Of a DNA stretch of 64,000 bases, positions 42,130-51,367 are shown in pieces. Source of the DNA: JBBQFI01 sp038237805 (GTDB lineage: Bacteria; Verrucomicrobiota; Verrucomicrobiia; Chthoniobacterales; UBA10450). The translations under genes and the position numbers were made by a program. Each line of letters begins with the position of its first letter. Positions within the stretch are counted from its first letter, which is position 1. The DNA is taken from assembly GCA_038237805.1 (NCBI GenBank), contig JBBRYI010000014.1:25069-89068 (forward strand). The letters run 5' to 3'. The notes under the pieces are model-generated. The model made no database searches. It had not been told where the DNA came from and worked only from the letters and a program-made list of their open reading frames with translations.

Positions 42130-42272
42130 GAAGCAGCAGCTTCCATATACTCTTCTAGTTCGCTTGCGTTTGAAAATGCGACCTCTTATCACTAGCGATA
42201 TTGATAATCGTGTATCCCAATGGCAATAGACGATGCCCGGCGCGATATTCCTTAGCTCAACGATATATTATT

Positions 42273-43226
42273 ATGAGACTCATCGCATTCGCCATCGTGG
42301 TCGCGCTATTCACGAGCGCGGCCGGCGGCCAACAGAAACCTGAAGCATCTCCTGGCGACGCCCAAAGCGATTTGCTTTGGAAGAAGCTCGCCGTCCGCGT
42401 CGATGAGATTGTTTCCCGGTTCGATGGCGTAATGGGTGTAGCCATTCTCGATCTCACGGATGGTCGGATTCTTTTGCGCAACGCCGACCGCGTGTTTCCA
42501 ACCGCGAGCTCGATAAAATTAGCGATCCTGTTAGAGCTGTATCGTCAGGATCAGGAAGCGCGCGCGGGAACTCAAGGCAAGGCCAAACTAGATGACGTTT
42601 ACAGTTTCGATCCCAAAGACCTGGTCGAAGACAGCCAGATCATGGCGGGTCTTAGCGCGGGTGCGACGCGCCTGACGAACCGTGACCTGGCTCAATTCAT
42701 GGTTGCAGTGAGCGACAACGCCGCCACTAACATTCTTTACGATCGTGTCGGAAAGGGAAACGTAAATGCAATGGTGCGCGGCCTGGGGCTGTCCAAAATA
42801 ACCTTGCGGCGCAAAATGATGGATGTCGCAGCTGCACGACGTGGCGAGGAGAACATAGCAACCCCGCAGGAAATGGTCCTACTGTTGGAGGCCATCCATA
42901 AAGGAAAGGTGCTCAACAAGGAATTGAGCGCGCAGCTTATCAAGCAGCTGTCAACGTTGAAGGAGAGTTACATTCCGCGTTTACTGCCCCCGGACATTCA
43001 GGTGGCTAACAAACCCGGTAGCTTGGAAGCTGTGCGGACGGATTCGGGGATCGTTTTTGTGCGAAACCGACCGTTCGCCATCAGTGTGATGACGGCCTGG
43101 GACCGCGACGAGCGCGCCGCCGAGCAGGCAATTAGCGAGATTGCTCTCGAAGCGTACCATTACTTCGAGATGGGCGGCAAAACCTCTGAGTACGGTCGCA
43201 CACTCCCACCGCTCGACTCAAAGTAA
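42273..43226 (+). CDS. class A beta-lactamase-like serine hydrolase
   Basis: 317 residues from the ATG at 42273, where the signal peptide MRLIAFAIVVALFTSAAGG begins; the longer frame to 42201 is rejected. Active-site motifs are SSIK (Ser79, Lys82), SDN (147-149) and KPG (247-249) in place of KTG. The E166 region is not obvious (near EENIATPQEM). It may be a true beta-lactamase or a D,D-peptidase-like hydrolase. Located in the periplasm. Position in a gene-poor repeat region, without neighbours. Confidence 0.85.
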   Translation: MRLIAFAIVVALFTSAAGGQQKPEASPGDAQSDLLWKKLAVRVDEIVSRFDGVMGVAILDLTDGRILLRNADRVFPTASSIKLAILLELYRQDQEARAGTQGKAKLDDVYSFDPKDLVEDSQIMAGLSAGATRLTNRDLAQFMVAVSDNAATNILYDRVGKGNVNAMVRGLGLSKITLRRKMMDVAAARRGEENIATPQEMVLLLEAIHKGKVLNKELSAQLIKQLSTLKESYIPRLLPPDIQVANKPGSLEAVRTDSGIVFVRNRPFAISVMTAWDRDERAAEQAISEIALEAYHYFEMGGKTSEYGRTLPPLDSK

Positions 43227-43333
43227 CGTAAACGTTAACCCCGAGTTACTCAATTCTCGGTCGTTAGGAACTTGACCACTTTAAGAAGGGTTTAAGTCAA
43301 CTGGACAACTCGACTGAGTAAGACTCCTATGAG

Positions 43334-44149
43334 CTATTTCACTTTGCGCTCGTTAACGGCGACGATTTCGAGATCGTCGCCGGTCTTTTCCAGGGCGAGC
43401 GTTTTCATGACTTTGCCGGCGGCGCGCCGGGAGCCGTTACGCAACTGGTAGCGAAGCGGGAACGTGACTTGCACGCGGTCGCGAACCGGTTGGACGTCGA
43501 GGTCGCCGTCGAGCGAGAAGCTGCGCACGGGCCAATGCTGATCGTAGCGCTGCAGGTCGCGCCGAATCTTTTCCCGGGTAAGCGCGTGCGCGCCAAAGTA
43601 ATCGACGCGATCGGCAAAGAACTCCGTCTCCGCTCCGACGTGCGGGTCGAGCCCGGCCAAAACAAATGCCGCGATGTAATCGCGAAGGCCGTCGCGACTG
43701 AAGTTCACGGAGTGAGTGGCCGCGGGCGGCGAGAGCAGCCCGTCGGCTGGCGCGGGTGAAACGGCAGGCGCGCGCGGTTTTGTGGTCCGCTTCTGTTTTG
43801 TGGTGTCCTCAGCGATCGCTCGTCGGATTGCTTCTTGATCGCTCTTGCGCAGATAGCGCCAGACATCTTCGCCAAACCTGGGCATCGGAATCTTCGGCTC
43901 TGTTGCGGTGAGGCCGAGCGCGTAACGAGTCTGGTCGTCGAGCTTACCTGTAATCTGAAGTCCATTTCGAATCTGGTAGCGGCTCACGGCAGCCGCAGTC
44001 TCTTTATCGTAGCGACCGTTTACTTCGCCAAAATAAAATCCCCCCACCTTTAACCGGCTTTGCACCTCGCGCAGAGTGTCATCGGCTTGGAGAGAACACA
44101 CGACGCCGAGGTTCATGAATAGGAAACAGACGAGAAATCGCTTCATCAT
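43334..44149 (-). CDS. exported peptidoglycan-binding protein with NTF2-like C-terminus
   Basis: 271 residues. Signal peptide (FLVCFLFMNLGVVCSLQA), then PG_binding_1 (VQSRLKVGGFYFGEVNGRYD, KETAAAVSRYQIRNGL), an Ala/Pro linker, and a C-terminal domain of about 110 residues (RDYIAAFVLAGLDPHVGAET, EFFADRVDYFG) like SnoaL/NTF2-type folds. It probably associates with the cell wall. It is the second protein of this kind in the window. Confidence 0.8.
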   Translation of the reverse strand: MMKRFLVCFLFMNLGVVCSLQADDTLREVQSRLKVGGFYFGEVNGRYDKETAAAVSRYQIRNGLQITGKLDDQTRYALGLTATEPKIPMPRFGEDVWRYLRKSDQEAIRRAIAEDTTKQKRTTKPRAPAVSPAPADGLLSPPAATHSVNFSRDGLRDYIAAFVLAGLDPHVGAETEFFADRVDYFGAHALTREKIRRDLQRYDQHWPVRSFSLDGDLDVQPVRDRVQVTFPLRYQLRNGSRRAAGKVMKTLALEKTGDDLEIVAVNERKVK

Positions 44150-44240
44150 TCTGCCAATCGCATGCCGGCAGCTGTATGGCGGCAGAAGTTAAAGTTCAGC
44201 CGTGGAAAAATTCTGATGCTGTAGAGTCCAGTCCGCTGTC

Positions 44241-44501
44241 CTAGAGCTTCCAAGCGATCTCGACCAAGCGGTGTTCTTTTTCCCAATTGTCCTGGCCTTG
44301 ATCGGCTTTGCATGGCTCGCTTATCCATGCTTTGTGTCCGGACCAACGCTGAAGGTTGACGGTTGATGCAATTGGCGTTCCGGTCGCGCTGAAATCCTCG
44401 GCTTGGCGTTTGTATCCAAACGAGATTCGCCGACAATGATCCCTTAAGCCTGTCACCGTTGCCAGGGCGATGGCTAGCTGTGTAGCCATCGCCCAAGACA
44501 A
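44241..44501 (-). CDS. short reading frame, possibly a gene remnant
   Basis: 86 residues (MSWAMATQLAIALATVTGLR, then GYKRQAEDFSATGTPI, QRWSGHKAWISEP). The later part has mixed composition that looks protein-like, with no stop until AWKL. A competing minus-strand frame over 44146-44496 looks worse. I cannot name it. Confidence 0.35.
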   Translation of the reverse strand: MSWAMATQLAIALATVTGLRDHCRRISFGYKRQAEDFSATGTPIASTVNLQRWSGHKAWISEPCKADQGQDNWEKEHRLVEIAWKL

Positions 44502-44519
44502 GATAGAGTTACTCGCGCT

Positions 44520-45263
44520 TTAGGGCGCGAGGTTTACAGCGATGGTGTCGTTGTGGAAGGAGCTGAGCTCGCGTAAGCGGAACCAACCGCCGGTACCTTT
44601 CGCGATCTGAGCGACAGCTTTTGCTTCGCTCGTCGCGTAGTCTTGGTAGTTCTTATAGCGAAGGATGGAGCAGAAGCGCCATGCGCCGCCTTCCAGATGC
44701 TGAAGTACAACGGTGCCCGCGGTGAGATCGCCTGCAGGAGGCGGTTCGTTCAGGAACTTATCAAGCGCGTCGTCCTGACCAACGACCGGCCGATAGACCG
44801 AGACGACGTAGACGCTCTCGTTACTCTTGGGTTTACCGGAAGAGGCATCGAGGTCCATCGCCTTCGCGAATTCTGCCCAGGCCGGGCCATTGACGAATGT
44901 GTCATCGTGCCAGTCCATGAGAGGGCGCAGCGCCGCGCCTTGTGGATTGCCGGCGGCGTCGACCGTAGCCTTCGCCCCGACGTGTTGGACTGTAACGTAA
45001 TCCCACGGCGATCCCGCTTCGTGTCGCAGGACTAATGTATGCCCGGGCATTGGACCACCGGTGCCGGCATTTTTCCTGGCCCAATCTTCGAGCGCGCTCG
45101 CCTTACCGGCGACGGTGTGGATGAAGGTGATGCTGTAGACTTCCGGTCGTTTCGCAGACGCGGACGAAGCAGCGGGTGAGTCGGCAGGCGAGGCCTGGCC
45201 GTATAATGTATTAACCGAACAGATGACCGCGATAATGGCGGTACTGATTGCTATCTTTTTCAT
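44520..45263 (-). CDS. exported protein with duplicated alpha/beta-barrel-like domain
   Basis: 247 residues: signal peptide (IAISTAIIAVICSVNTLYG), then two similar halves beginning VYSITFIHTVAGKASALEDW (about residue 42) and VYVVSVYRPVVGQDDALDKF (about residue 150). The halves resemble the ferredoxin-like EthD/ABM fold of dimeric monooxygenase-like proteins. Function unknown. No partner adjacent. Confidence 0.65.
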   Translation of the reverse strand: MKKIAISTAIIAVICSVNTLYGQASPADSPAASSASAKRPEVYSITFIHTVAGKASALEDWARKNAGTGGPMPGHTLVLRHEAGSPWDYVTVQHVGAKATVDAAGNPQGAALRPLMDWHDDTFVNGPAWAEFAKAMDLDASSGKPKSNESVYVVSVYRPVVGQDDALDKFLNEPPPAGDLTAGTVVLQHLEGGAWRFCSILRYKNYQDYATSEAKAVAQIAKGTGGWFRLRELSSFHNDTIAVNLAP

Positions 45264-45440
45264 GAGGCTCCTTTGGTAAAGCCCGTCCAGACCCTTGCAC
45301 CTCCTTCCTTGGAACGAGCGAATGTTGTTGATCGTGCGACTTATAGCAAAGCCGCGTTTCCGATCAGTTATAGATCGGGATCCGACAAGTCAATGAAAGA
45401 AACCGCTATATTTTTAATATCGCCGCGGCTATTTCCTTTT

Positions 45441-45547
45441 GGGTAGGGCGCGCGTCTCGCGCGACTAACGGAGTGTCTCACTCCGTTTTTATTTTGGAAA
45501 CGGCGCGAGACACGCAGTTACACGGACGAGACGTCCCGCGCTACCCA
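45441..45547. repeat. MITE-like nested inverted repeat
   Basis: Outer ends GGGTAG and CTACCC, with GGCGCGCG against CGTCCCGCG inside. A middle pair GTCTCGCGC / GCGCGAGAC flanks an inner hairpin, ACGGAGTG-TCT-CACTCCGT followed by TTTT (45468-45490). About 107 bp. The design is that of a non-autonomous mobile element, and the inner hairpin with T-run could terminate transcription. Confidence 0.7.
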
Positions 45548-45639
45548 GCCTGCCGAACAGCTACGAAGGGAGATCGCGCAGTGATGCCAGTCCGGCCTTG
45601 GACCACGATCTTATTAGAGCGCGAGGCGCTAATTGTTTA

Positions 45640-45665
45640 GGATCGAGCGAGGGAGCGCTCGATCC
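45640..45665. repeat. palindrome D, copy 2
   Basis: Stem GGATCGAGCG / CGCTCGATCC with loop AGGGAG, perfect over 10 bp. Preceded by AATTGTTTA as in the copy at 40085. Confidence 0.8.
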
Positions 45666-45759
45666 AGCTGGTGATGTTAGCGAGCGCAACGCCAAATATT
45701 CAACCTCGCCGCGCCTATTTTTGTTAGGTCAACGCGAGAACGGCAGTGGCACCGACGAC

Positions 45760-46032
45760 TTACCCGCCAATTGCGACCCGCGGAAAATGAATTCGCAGTT
45801 TATAGCAAATAAACAGAACCAGGATCGCGCCGAGTGTGGAAAAAATGATGCCAGCCGGATGGAATCGTTCGTTGGTCGGACGCGAAAAGAGGTGAGTAAG
45901 AGCACCGCCAAGGATCGATCCGACGATGCCGAGTACGATCGTCCAGAAAATGGTTATGTGTACGTGCATCACCGATTTCGCGATAACGCCTGCGATTAGT
46001 CCAACAAGAATATACCAGAGCAAGTGAAACAT
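45760..46032 (-). CDS. GlsB/YeaQ-family membrane protein, second copy
   Basis: 90 residues from the ATG at 46032 (the longer reading to 46065 adds an unlikely basic leader). Helices WYILVGLIAGVIAKSVM, IFWTIVLGIVGSILGGAL and GIIFSTLGAILVLFICYK fit the family. It differs clearly from the copy at 39106 and is not a recent duplicate. Probably a stress-induced inner-membrane protein. Confidence 0.86.
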   Translation of the reverse strand: MFHLLWYILVGLIAGVIAKSVMHVHITIFWTIVLGIVGSILGGALTHLFSRPTNERFHPAGIIFSTLGAILVLFICYKLRIHFPRVAIGG

Positions 46033-46142
46033 AATTTTTCTCCGTTTAGGGCCGAATGTCGTCAATATCTCAAAGGAACTCGTGATTGGCCAGACTTTTC
46101 CGTGAGCGGTGCTGCAGGATCACGTTATCTTGGGGCGCCAAA

Positions 46143-47195
46143 ATGAAAAACGAGCGCGCACAATTTTCCGGAACCATCCCCGCGGTCTGTGATCGCGTCT
46201 CGACCCTTATCATTCTCTGTCGCGAAACAAAAGCGCACGTTACCGGTCGAGTTCGGGACAGTGTCCTGAACAGAAAGGAAAAGAAACGACAATTGCTTTT
46301 CTTATTATGCGGGCTCTTCCTTCCCTTTAGCCAAATCGCTGCGCATGACGCCGAGCCCGACCGATTTTCGGCTTCGCTAAAAATCGCGACGGTCAATGGA
46401 GTAGAGCTTCATTACCTTCAAAGGGGAAGCGGTGTTCCAGTGGTTCTAATCCACGGCGGCCTGGGCGACTATCGAGAATGGAACGCTCAAATGGAACCAT
46501 TTTCTCAGCATTACCGCGTCCTCGACTACAGCAGGCGTTATAACTATCCGAACGATAACCCGGAGCAATTAAATCACTCGGCCATTGTCGAGGCCAGGGA
46601 TCTCGCCGCTTTGCTCGACGCGCTTAAACTGGAGCGCGTTCATCTCGTGGGTTATTCGTATGGGGGGCTCACGGCGCTCTTTTTTGCGACACAACATCCG
46701 GAACGTCTCCGCAGCCTGACACTGGCGGAACCAGCCATCATGAAGTGGTTGCCGCAGATTCCCGGAGGGCAGGCGGAACTCGACAAATTCATGACGACAA
46801 TGTGGAGACCCGCCGGCGAAGCTTTTCGGAAAGAACAACCCGAGACGGCGCTGCGGATCACGTGCGACTACTTCAGCGGCAAGGGCTCATACGATAAGCT
46901 TCCGGTTGAAGGTCGTCAGCTCCTCATGAGCGATATTCGGGAATGGAAGGCGCTAACCACTTCGCACGATCCGTTTCCGATGCTCGATCGCGACGCGGTG
47001 AGAGGCTTGAAGATGCCTACGCTCTTAATCACCGGTGAAAAGACTTTGAATCCAATGCGAATGATCATCGAGGAATTGACTCGCATGCTGCCCGCTGCGG
47101 AACGTATCACCATCCCCGGGGCGACTCACGATATGTGGCTGGAGGAGCCAGAGGCATGTGGTAAAGCAACGCTTAACTTTCTCCGCAAGCACTAG
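46143..47195 (+). CDS. alpha/beta hydrolase fused behind a methyltransferase 5' fragment
   Basis: 350 residues from the ATG at 46143. The hydrolase part starts after an internal signal-peptide-like segment (KKRQLLFLLCGLFLPFSQIA). It has PVVLIHGGLGDYREW (oxyanion), the nucleophile elbow VGYSYGG, an Asp in LLITGEKTLNP and a His in PGATHDMW. The first 18 residues (MKNERAQFSGTIPAVCDR) copy the start of the methyltransferase downstream (MKDQDAEFSGSIPAAYDR), so the leader appears to come from a lost paralogue. The true initiation may be further in. Confidence 0.82.
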   Translation: MKNERAQFSGTIPAVCDRVSTLIILCRETKAHVTGRVRDSVLNRKEKKRQLLFLLCGLFLPFSQIAAHDAEPDRFSASLKIATVNGVELHYLQRGSGVPVVLIHGGLGDYREWNAQMEPFSQHYRVLDYSRRYNYPNDNPEQLNHSAIVEARDLAALLDALKLERVHLVGYSYGGLTALFFATQHPERLRSLTLAEPAIMKWLPQIPGGQAELDKFMTTMWRPAGEAFRKEQPETALRITCDYFSGKGSYDKLPVEGRQLLMSDIREWKALTTSHDPFPMLDRDAVRGLKMPTLLITGEKTLNPMRMIIEELTRMLPAAERITIPGATHDMWLEEPEACGKATLNFLRKH

Positions 47196-47292
47196 CTCTT
47201 TGATCCGCCGGCCGAGTCCAGCTTGAACATGAAAGCCTCGAAGGCAGCGCTAAGCTTCAGGTGGTGTTCATTCCTGATTAAATAAGAACAGT

Positions 47293-48102
47293 ATGAAAGA
47301 CCAAGACGCTGAGTTTTCCGGATCTATCCCCGCGGCGTATGATCGCTACCTTGGACCGATATTGTTTCAACCGTACGCCGAGGATCTGGCGACGCGCTTA
47401 CAGGTCGAGGACAACGGTTCGGTTTTGGAATTGGCGTGCGGAACCGGCATCTTGACGCGCGTCTTAAGGAGTCGGCTGCCTTCGGCCGTGAAACTAACCG
47501 CGACGGATTTAAATGAGCCGATGTTTCAACATGCTGGGGCCAAGTTTCACAAAGACGAAGCTGTGCAATGGCTGCAGGCCGACGCGTGCAGCTTGCCGTT
47601 TGGCGATCGAACGTTCGATGCCGTCGTATGCCAGTTCGGAATCATGTTCGTGCCGGATAAGGCGTTGGCCGCGCGGGAAGCTCACCGCGTTCTAAAGCCG
47701 GGCGGATTGTTTCTTTTCAATGTGTGGGATGCAATCGAGCATAATAAGGTGGCCCAACTCACACACCAAACAATTGCGAGCTACTTCGATAAAGATCCAC
47801 CCGCATTCTATGAAGTCCCGTTCGGGTATCATGATGAGGACGAAATCAAACGCGTGTTAAAAGAAGCCGGCTTTGAAGAGATCAAAACCGAAGTCATCGC
47901 CAAGATCGCTGCGGCAGGGCGGGCGGAAGATGCGGCTATAGGTTTCGTGCACGGAAATCCCGTGGCGGTGGCGATCGTCGAGCGCTCCCCGCCGTTATTG
48001 CCAGTTATCAACAAGGCCCTGGCTCAAGCGATCACGGACCGATTCGGAGAAACAGACATTCGCGCTCCGATGCGGGCCATTGTCGTGCAGGCTCGAGCCT
48101 AA
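47293..48102 (+). CDS. class I SAM-dependent methyltransferase
   Basis: 269 residues. The S-adenosylmethionine site is VLELACGTGILTRVL (about residues 44-58), followed by TATDLNEPM, an acidic motif II, and FDAVVCQFGIMFVPD. The family methylates small molecules such as quinones or polyketides; the substrate is unknown. The TAA stop lies within a TCGTTAGG complement. It begins 97 bp after the hydrolase gene. Confidence 0.9.
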   Translation: MKDQDAEFSGSIPAAYDRYLGPILFQPYAEDLATRLQVEDNGSVLELACGTGILTRVLRSRLPSAVKLTATDLNEPMFQHAGAKFHKDEAVQWLQADACSLPFGDRTFDAVVCQFGIMFVPDKALAAREAHRVLKPGGLFLFNVWDAIEHNKVAQLTHQTIASYFDKDPPAFYEVPFGYHDEDEIKRVLKEAGFEEIKTEVIAKIAAAGRAEDAAIGFVHGNPVAVAIVERSPPLLPVINKALAQAITDRFGETDIRAPMRAIVVQARA

Positions 48103-48136
48103 CGAGTCGGAGAAGTGGCTGCTGATCCGAAAGGTC

Positions 48137-48502
48137 ATGTTACGAAAACGACGAAGAGGTTCCCTCAGATCAGCCCGGAAAGAATTTCATCACAGTGTCT
48201 ATGTGATTTTGCTTTCGAATCGTGCGTTGAAGGAGTTGTCAATCCTACGGCTCAATCCGAAACGTGATGCGAGAAAGCCATGTGTATACGTCGGAATGAC
48301 GGGACTACCTGTCGATCATCGATTCGAAAATCATAAGAACGGATACAAGTCGGCACGACTCGTTAGGAAGTACGGTGTTCGGTTGATGCCGGAGTTGTAC
48401 GAGCATCTTAATCCGATGCCTTTCGATGCGGCCGCATAAATGGAGAAAGATCTCGCTGAAGATTTGCGCAACGAAGGTTACACCGTTAGCGGCGGAACCT
48501 AG
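48137..48502 (+). pseudogene. GIY-YIG-like nuclease gene with in-frame stop
   Basis: From ATG 48137 the frame gives SVYVILLSNRALKEL and KPCVYVGMTGLPVDHRFENH, a GIY-YIG-like fold (VYV ... VYVG, Arg, His). A TAA at 48437-48439 ends it after PMPFDAAA, but the same frame continues MEKDLAEDLRNEGYTVSGGT to TAG at 48500, exactly the tail expected for this family. A Glu codon GAA changed to TAA would explain it. Because it is a substitution, not an indel, homopolymer error is unlikely. The truncated protein may still be active. Confidence 0.75.
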
Positions 48503-48621
48503 AACGTGTTACGTGCTCTGCGATTATCAGTGCAAATCCGTCGCCGAGGCTGCAACGGGATATACTTTGTCCATGTAGCGGACGTGTATCGTCGCAGAAT
48601 CGCGCGAAACGATCGGCAATT

Positions 48622-49080
48622 TCATCCAAAACCTGGTTGGAATGGCTCTTTGAAAGCAGAGCAAATCGCGACCTGATAGGTTCTGGGTGCAATTGCTTCC
48701 GCTAACTTCGAGCAAGTATCGTAATCTCGAATTTCCTGTAACAAAAGAACGTCGGGATTTAGCTTTCGAAGAATTTCCGCGGCGCCGTTAATTCGTCGTG
48801 TTTGTTCTTCCGGGAGCGCGTCCTTCGGTGAGCCGTTGGGGAACCACTCCAGGTTCCAGGTGGTTACGCGGACGAGCGTTGCGGACGCAGTTGCGGCGGT
48901 CAGCCAGAAGATGGCGCCCGTAAGAACAAGGAGATGTCCGAAGCCATCCCCCAAATTTATGTCTCCTTCTCCCCCCGGTCGTTCGCACGCCAGAACTTTC
49001 AGCAAACCACGTTCCGCCCCGAGGAAACGTCTGAAGGGATTCTTTCCTTCTATCTCATCTGCACGGTCCGAGGCAAGCAC
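48622..49080 (-). pseudogene. endonuclease/exonuclease/phosphatase fragment
   Basis: The frame contains RVTTWNLEWFPNGSPKDALP then PDVLLLQEIRDYD, the first third of an EEP-family (DNase I-like) domain, with the catalytic Glu in LLQEIRD, behind a hydrophobic leader. It ends after AFKEPFQPGFG at 48622, before the catalytic His and Asp motifs. About 200 residues are missing. What follows to 48503 has no EEP motif. Confidence 0.65.
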
Positions 49081-49222
49081 TTATCCCGCTCCACCCATGC
49101 ATCCGTATAGGTCAAAGCAGATCACACGCGCATTGCTCGCGACCGGATCGGGGAGGCTAAGAGAACAATCGGGTTAACGAAACTGCTTGGAACTTGCGCA
49201 GGAAGAGTGACTGTTGAGCCTT

Positions 49223-49330
49223 ATGGGAAACAGCCAAGGCAGAGATAACGCAAAGAAACGCGCGGCGCGCCGCAAAAAAACGGAGCGCCTCGCTCTCGCG
49301 AAGAAGAAGCAGCAGAAGGCAGCGAAATAA
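49223..49330 (+). CDS. 35-residue very basic small protein
   Basis: ATG at 49223 opens MGNSQGRDNAKKRAARRKKT, ends at TAA 49330 and has 15 Lys/Arg. It is helical throughout and would bind nucleic acid. It is too short for standard gene calling, but the density of Lys/Arg, the good start and the lack of a better frame favour a real gene. Confidence 0.4.
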   Translation: MGNSQGRDNAKKRAARRKKTERLALAKKKQQKAAK

Positions 49331-49565
49331 CGCTCTCTTCCTAATCCAGATATCATCGCTCACGGGATTGATGAAGATCTGGAAGCTAGATTAAGAGATC
49401 CGCAGCGAGATCGGGCGCTGGAAATAATCGGCGCACGCGGTTGCGCCTTCAGGCTATGATTTGGTAAGACTCAGCGGTGGCTGCTCCTCCGGCAAACCGA
49501 CTGACGTTTCGAACACTCGAATCCGCCTTGCCCGATTCGCACTCCAAAGCTGAAAGGGAGCTAGC

Positions 49566-51344
49566 ATGAGGGAATTCGAAAAACGCAAGACCAAGAAGGG
49601 CTTCACAATGAAGCTTTGGCGGGGCGAGCGAATGTGTTTGTTGGGTTTTGACGTAGTCACCCCCGAGGAAGATTTCGTCGGTTTTGCCATCGAGTTCAAA
49701 GCGCCGGGAGCAAAGACCTTTGAGCCGTTGTTTAATCGATTGGCATTTTCCTACGACAAGGCGGCCGGTGAAGCAGTGGATGGCAATCGTAATTTCCCGT
49801 CGACTAAGGCGCCTTTTCAAAAGTTTCGCTGGATCCACTTTCCGTGGGAGGTCAAGGAGGGCGTGTATAGGTATCGGGCGACCAAGGTGCACATGCCCAA
49901 GGATAATCAGCTCAAGAAAGGAACGGCGATCACGCTCGATATCTCTCTCGATCCAGTGACCTATCACGATTTCCTGGATATCGGCTTTACCCGCAATTTT
50001 GCTTCGTCCCAAGCGTTCGTGGACAAGCTCGGAAATCCAAAAAACATAGACAAGGTCGGCGCGACCATTATTCCATCCGACGGGGACAAAGGGCTGGAGT
50101 TCCAGAAAGTACCGGGAGACATCTACGACTGGATGGGATTCGAGGCCTATGACTTGATCTTTGGTTTTCTCGATGAGGCGTTGAAAGACTCGAAGGTAAC
50201 CCTCGATGTGTTCGCCTACGATTTTAATGAGCCGGACATTCTAAAGAAGCTGGAAGCGTTCGGGCCAAGACTGCGGGCCATCATTGATGATTCTTCCCGG
50301 AAGGACAACAAGGGGAACATCACCGGACACGTCGCGCCTGACAGTCCGGAGTCGAAGACCGCGGAACGGCTGAGGCAGTCAGCCGGCGCGGGAAATGTGA
50401 CGAGGACGCATTTCAAGAACTTGCAGCACAACAAGGTCTTTGTAGCGCGCCGGAGTAATGTGCCGTTCAAGGTCCTTTGCGGTTCAACGAACTTCACCTA
50501 CCGGGGCCTTTACATTCAGGCTAACAATGCGCTGGTCTTCTACGACAAGGATATCGCTGCTCTGTATGGGCAGTATTTTGACATAGCGTTCGTTGATACG
50601 GATGGGTTCACGGCCAGGGAGCTGGCGTTGAACTGGCATATGATTAAGAAGGAAGGAAAGCCGGCGGTGCATTTTTGTTTTTCGCCGCACAAAATCACTG
50701 AGCTTTCGCTTCAACCGTTGCAGGGAGCGATCGCGCAAGCGTCTTCGTCCGTGCTTTACGCGGTCGCGTTTCTGTATCAGATGGGTCCGGGAATAACCAA
50801 GGATGAGTTCGATCGTTTGATGAATCGGCCGATTTTCAGCTACGGCATTTCGGACAAGGAGAATAAACTTGAAGTGAAAAAGCCGGATGGAAGTGTCGGG
50901 TTGGTGGACTTCAAGTATCTGGCGGATCACGCACCGGAACCTTTTAAGAGCGAATGGAGTGGAGGTTCGGGCATTAACATTCACCACAAGTTCGTCGTGA
51001 CTGACTTCAACTTGCCGACGGCCAAGGTGTTCACGGGGTCGTCCAACCTTTCACCTTCAGGCGAACACGACAACGGCGACCATCTGATCATGATCGAGGA
51101 CCAAAGAGTGGCCACGTCCTACGCTATCGAAGCGTTGAGGGTGTTCGATCATCTGCATTTCCGCTCCCTCATGCAGCAGCAGAAGAAAAAGAAACCGAGC
51201 GCGGGAACGAAGGCCAAGGATGACGCATTGAAACTGAAAAAGCCGAAAGCGATTAGTGGAGCAGACGAGAACTGGTTTGAGCCGATCTACAAAGCTGGAT
51301 CGCAAAAAGAAAAGGATCGGCAAATATTCTCGGGAACCGGTTAA
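49566..51344 (+). CDS. phospholipase D-like protein with one altered HKD motif
   Basis: 592 residues, ATG at 49566 with GGGAG ahead. The N-terminal 130 residues look like a beta-sandwich (Ig-like). Two PLD-type motifs follow: H288-x-K290 with Arg295 where Asp is expected (QHNKVFVARRSN), and a canonical H473-x-K475-xxxx-D480 (IHHKFVVTDF) with later GSSNLS. Typical PLDs need both. With one motif altered, it may work as a dimer or have a different activity. No signal peptide. Confidence 0.83.
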   Translation: MREFEKRKTKKGFTMKLWRGERMCLLGFDVVTPEEDFVGFAIEFKAPGAKTFEPLFNRLAFSYDKAAGEAVDGNRNFPSTKAPFQKFRWIHFPWEVKEGVYRYRATKVHMPKDNQLKKGTAITLDISLDPVTYHDFLDIGFTRNFASSQAFVDKLGNPKNIDKVGATIIPSDGDKGLEFQKVPGDIYDWMGFEAYDLIFGFLDEALKDSKVTLDVFAYDFNEPDILKKLEAFGPRLRAIIDDSSRKDNKGNITGHVAPDSPESKTAERLRQSAGAGNVTRTHFKNLQHNKVFVARRSNVPFKVLCGSTNFTYRGLYIQANNALVFYDKDIAALYGQYFDIAFVDTDGFTARELALNWHMIKKEGKPAVHFCFSPHKITELSLQPLQGAIAQASSSVLYAVAFLYQMGPGITKDEFDRLMNRPIFSYGISDKENKLEVKKPDGSVGLVDFKYLADHAPEPFKSEWSGGSGINIHHKFVVTDFNLPTAKVFTGSSNLSPSGEHDNGDHLIMIEDQRVATSYAIEALRVFDHLHFRSLMQQQKKKKPSAGTKAKDDALKLKKPKAISGADENWFEPIYKAGSQKEKDRQIFSGTG

Positions 51345-51367
51345 CCATTGTGCCGGTCAGTAATTGA

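Larger units (their letters stand above)
45264..45759. other. interval with nested inverted repeat and palindrome D
   Basis: About 500 bp with no convincing gene on either strand. The first 150 bp are A/T-rich and probably hold the promoter of the minus-strand gene ending upstream. The rest is the MITE-like structure (45441-45547) and palindrome D (45640-45665). Confidence 0.65.
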
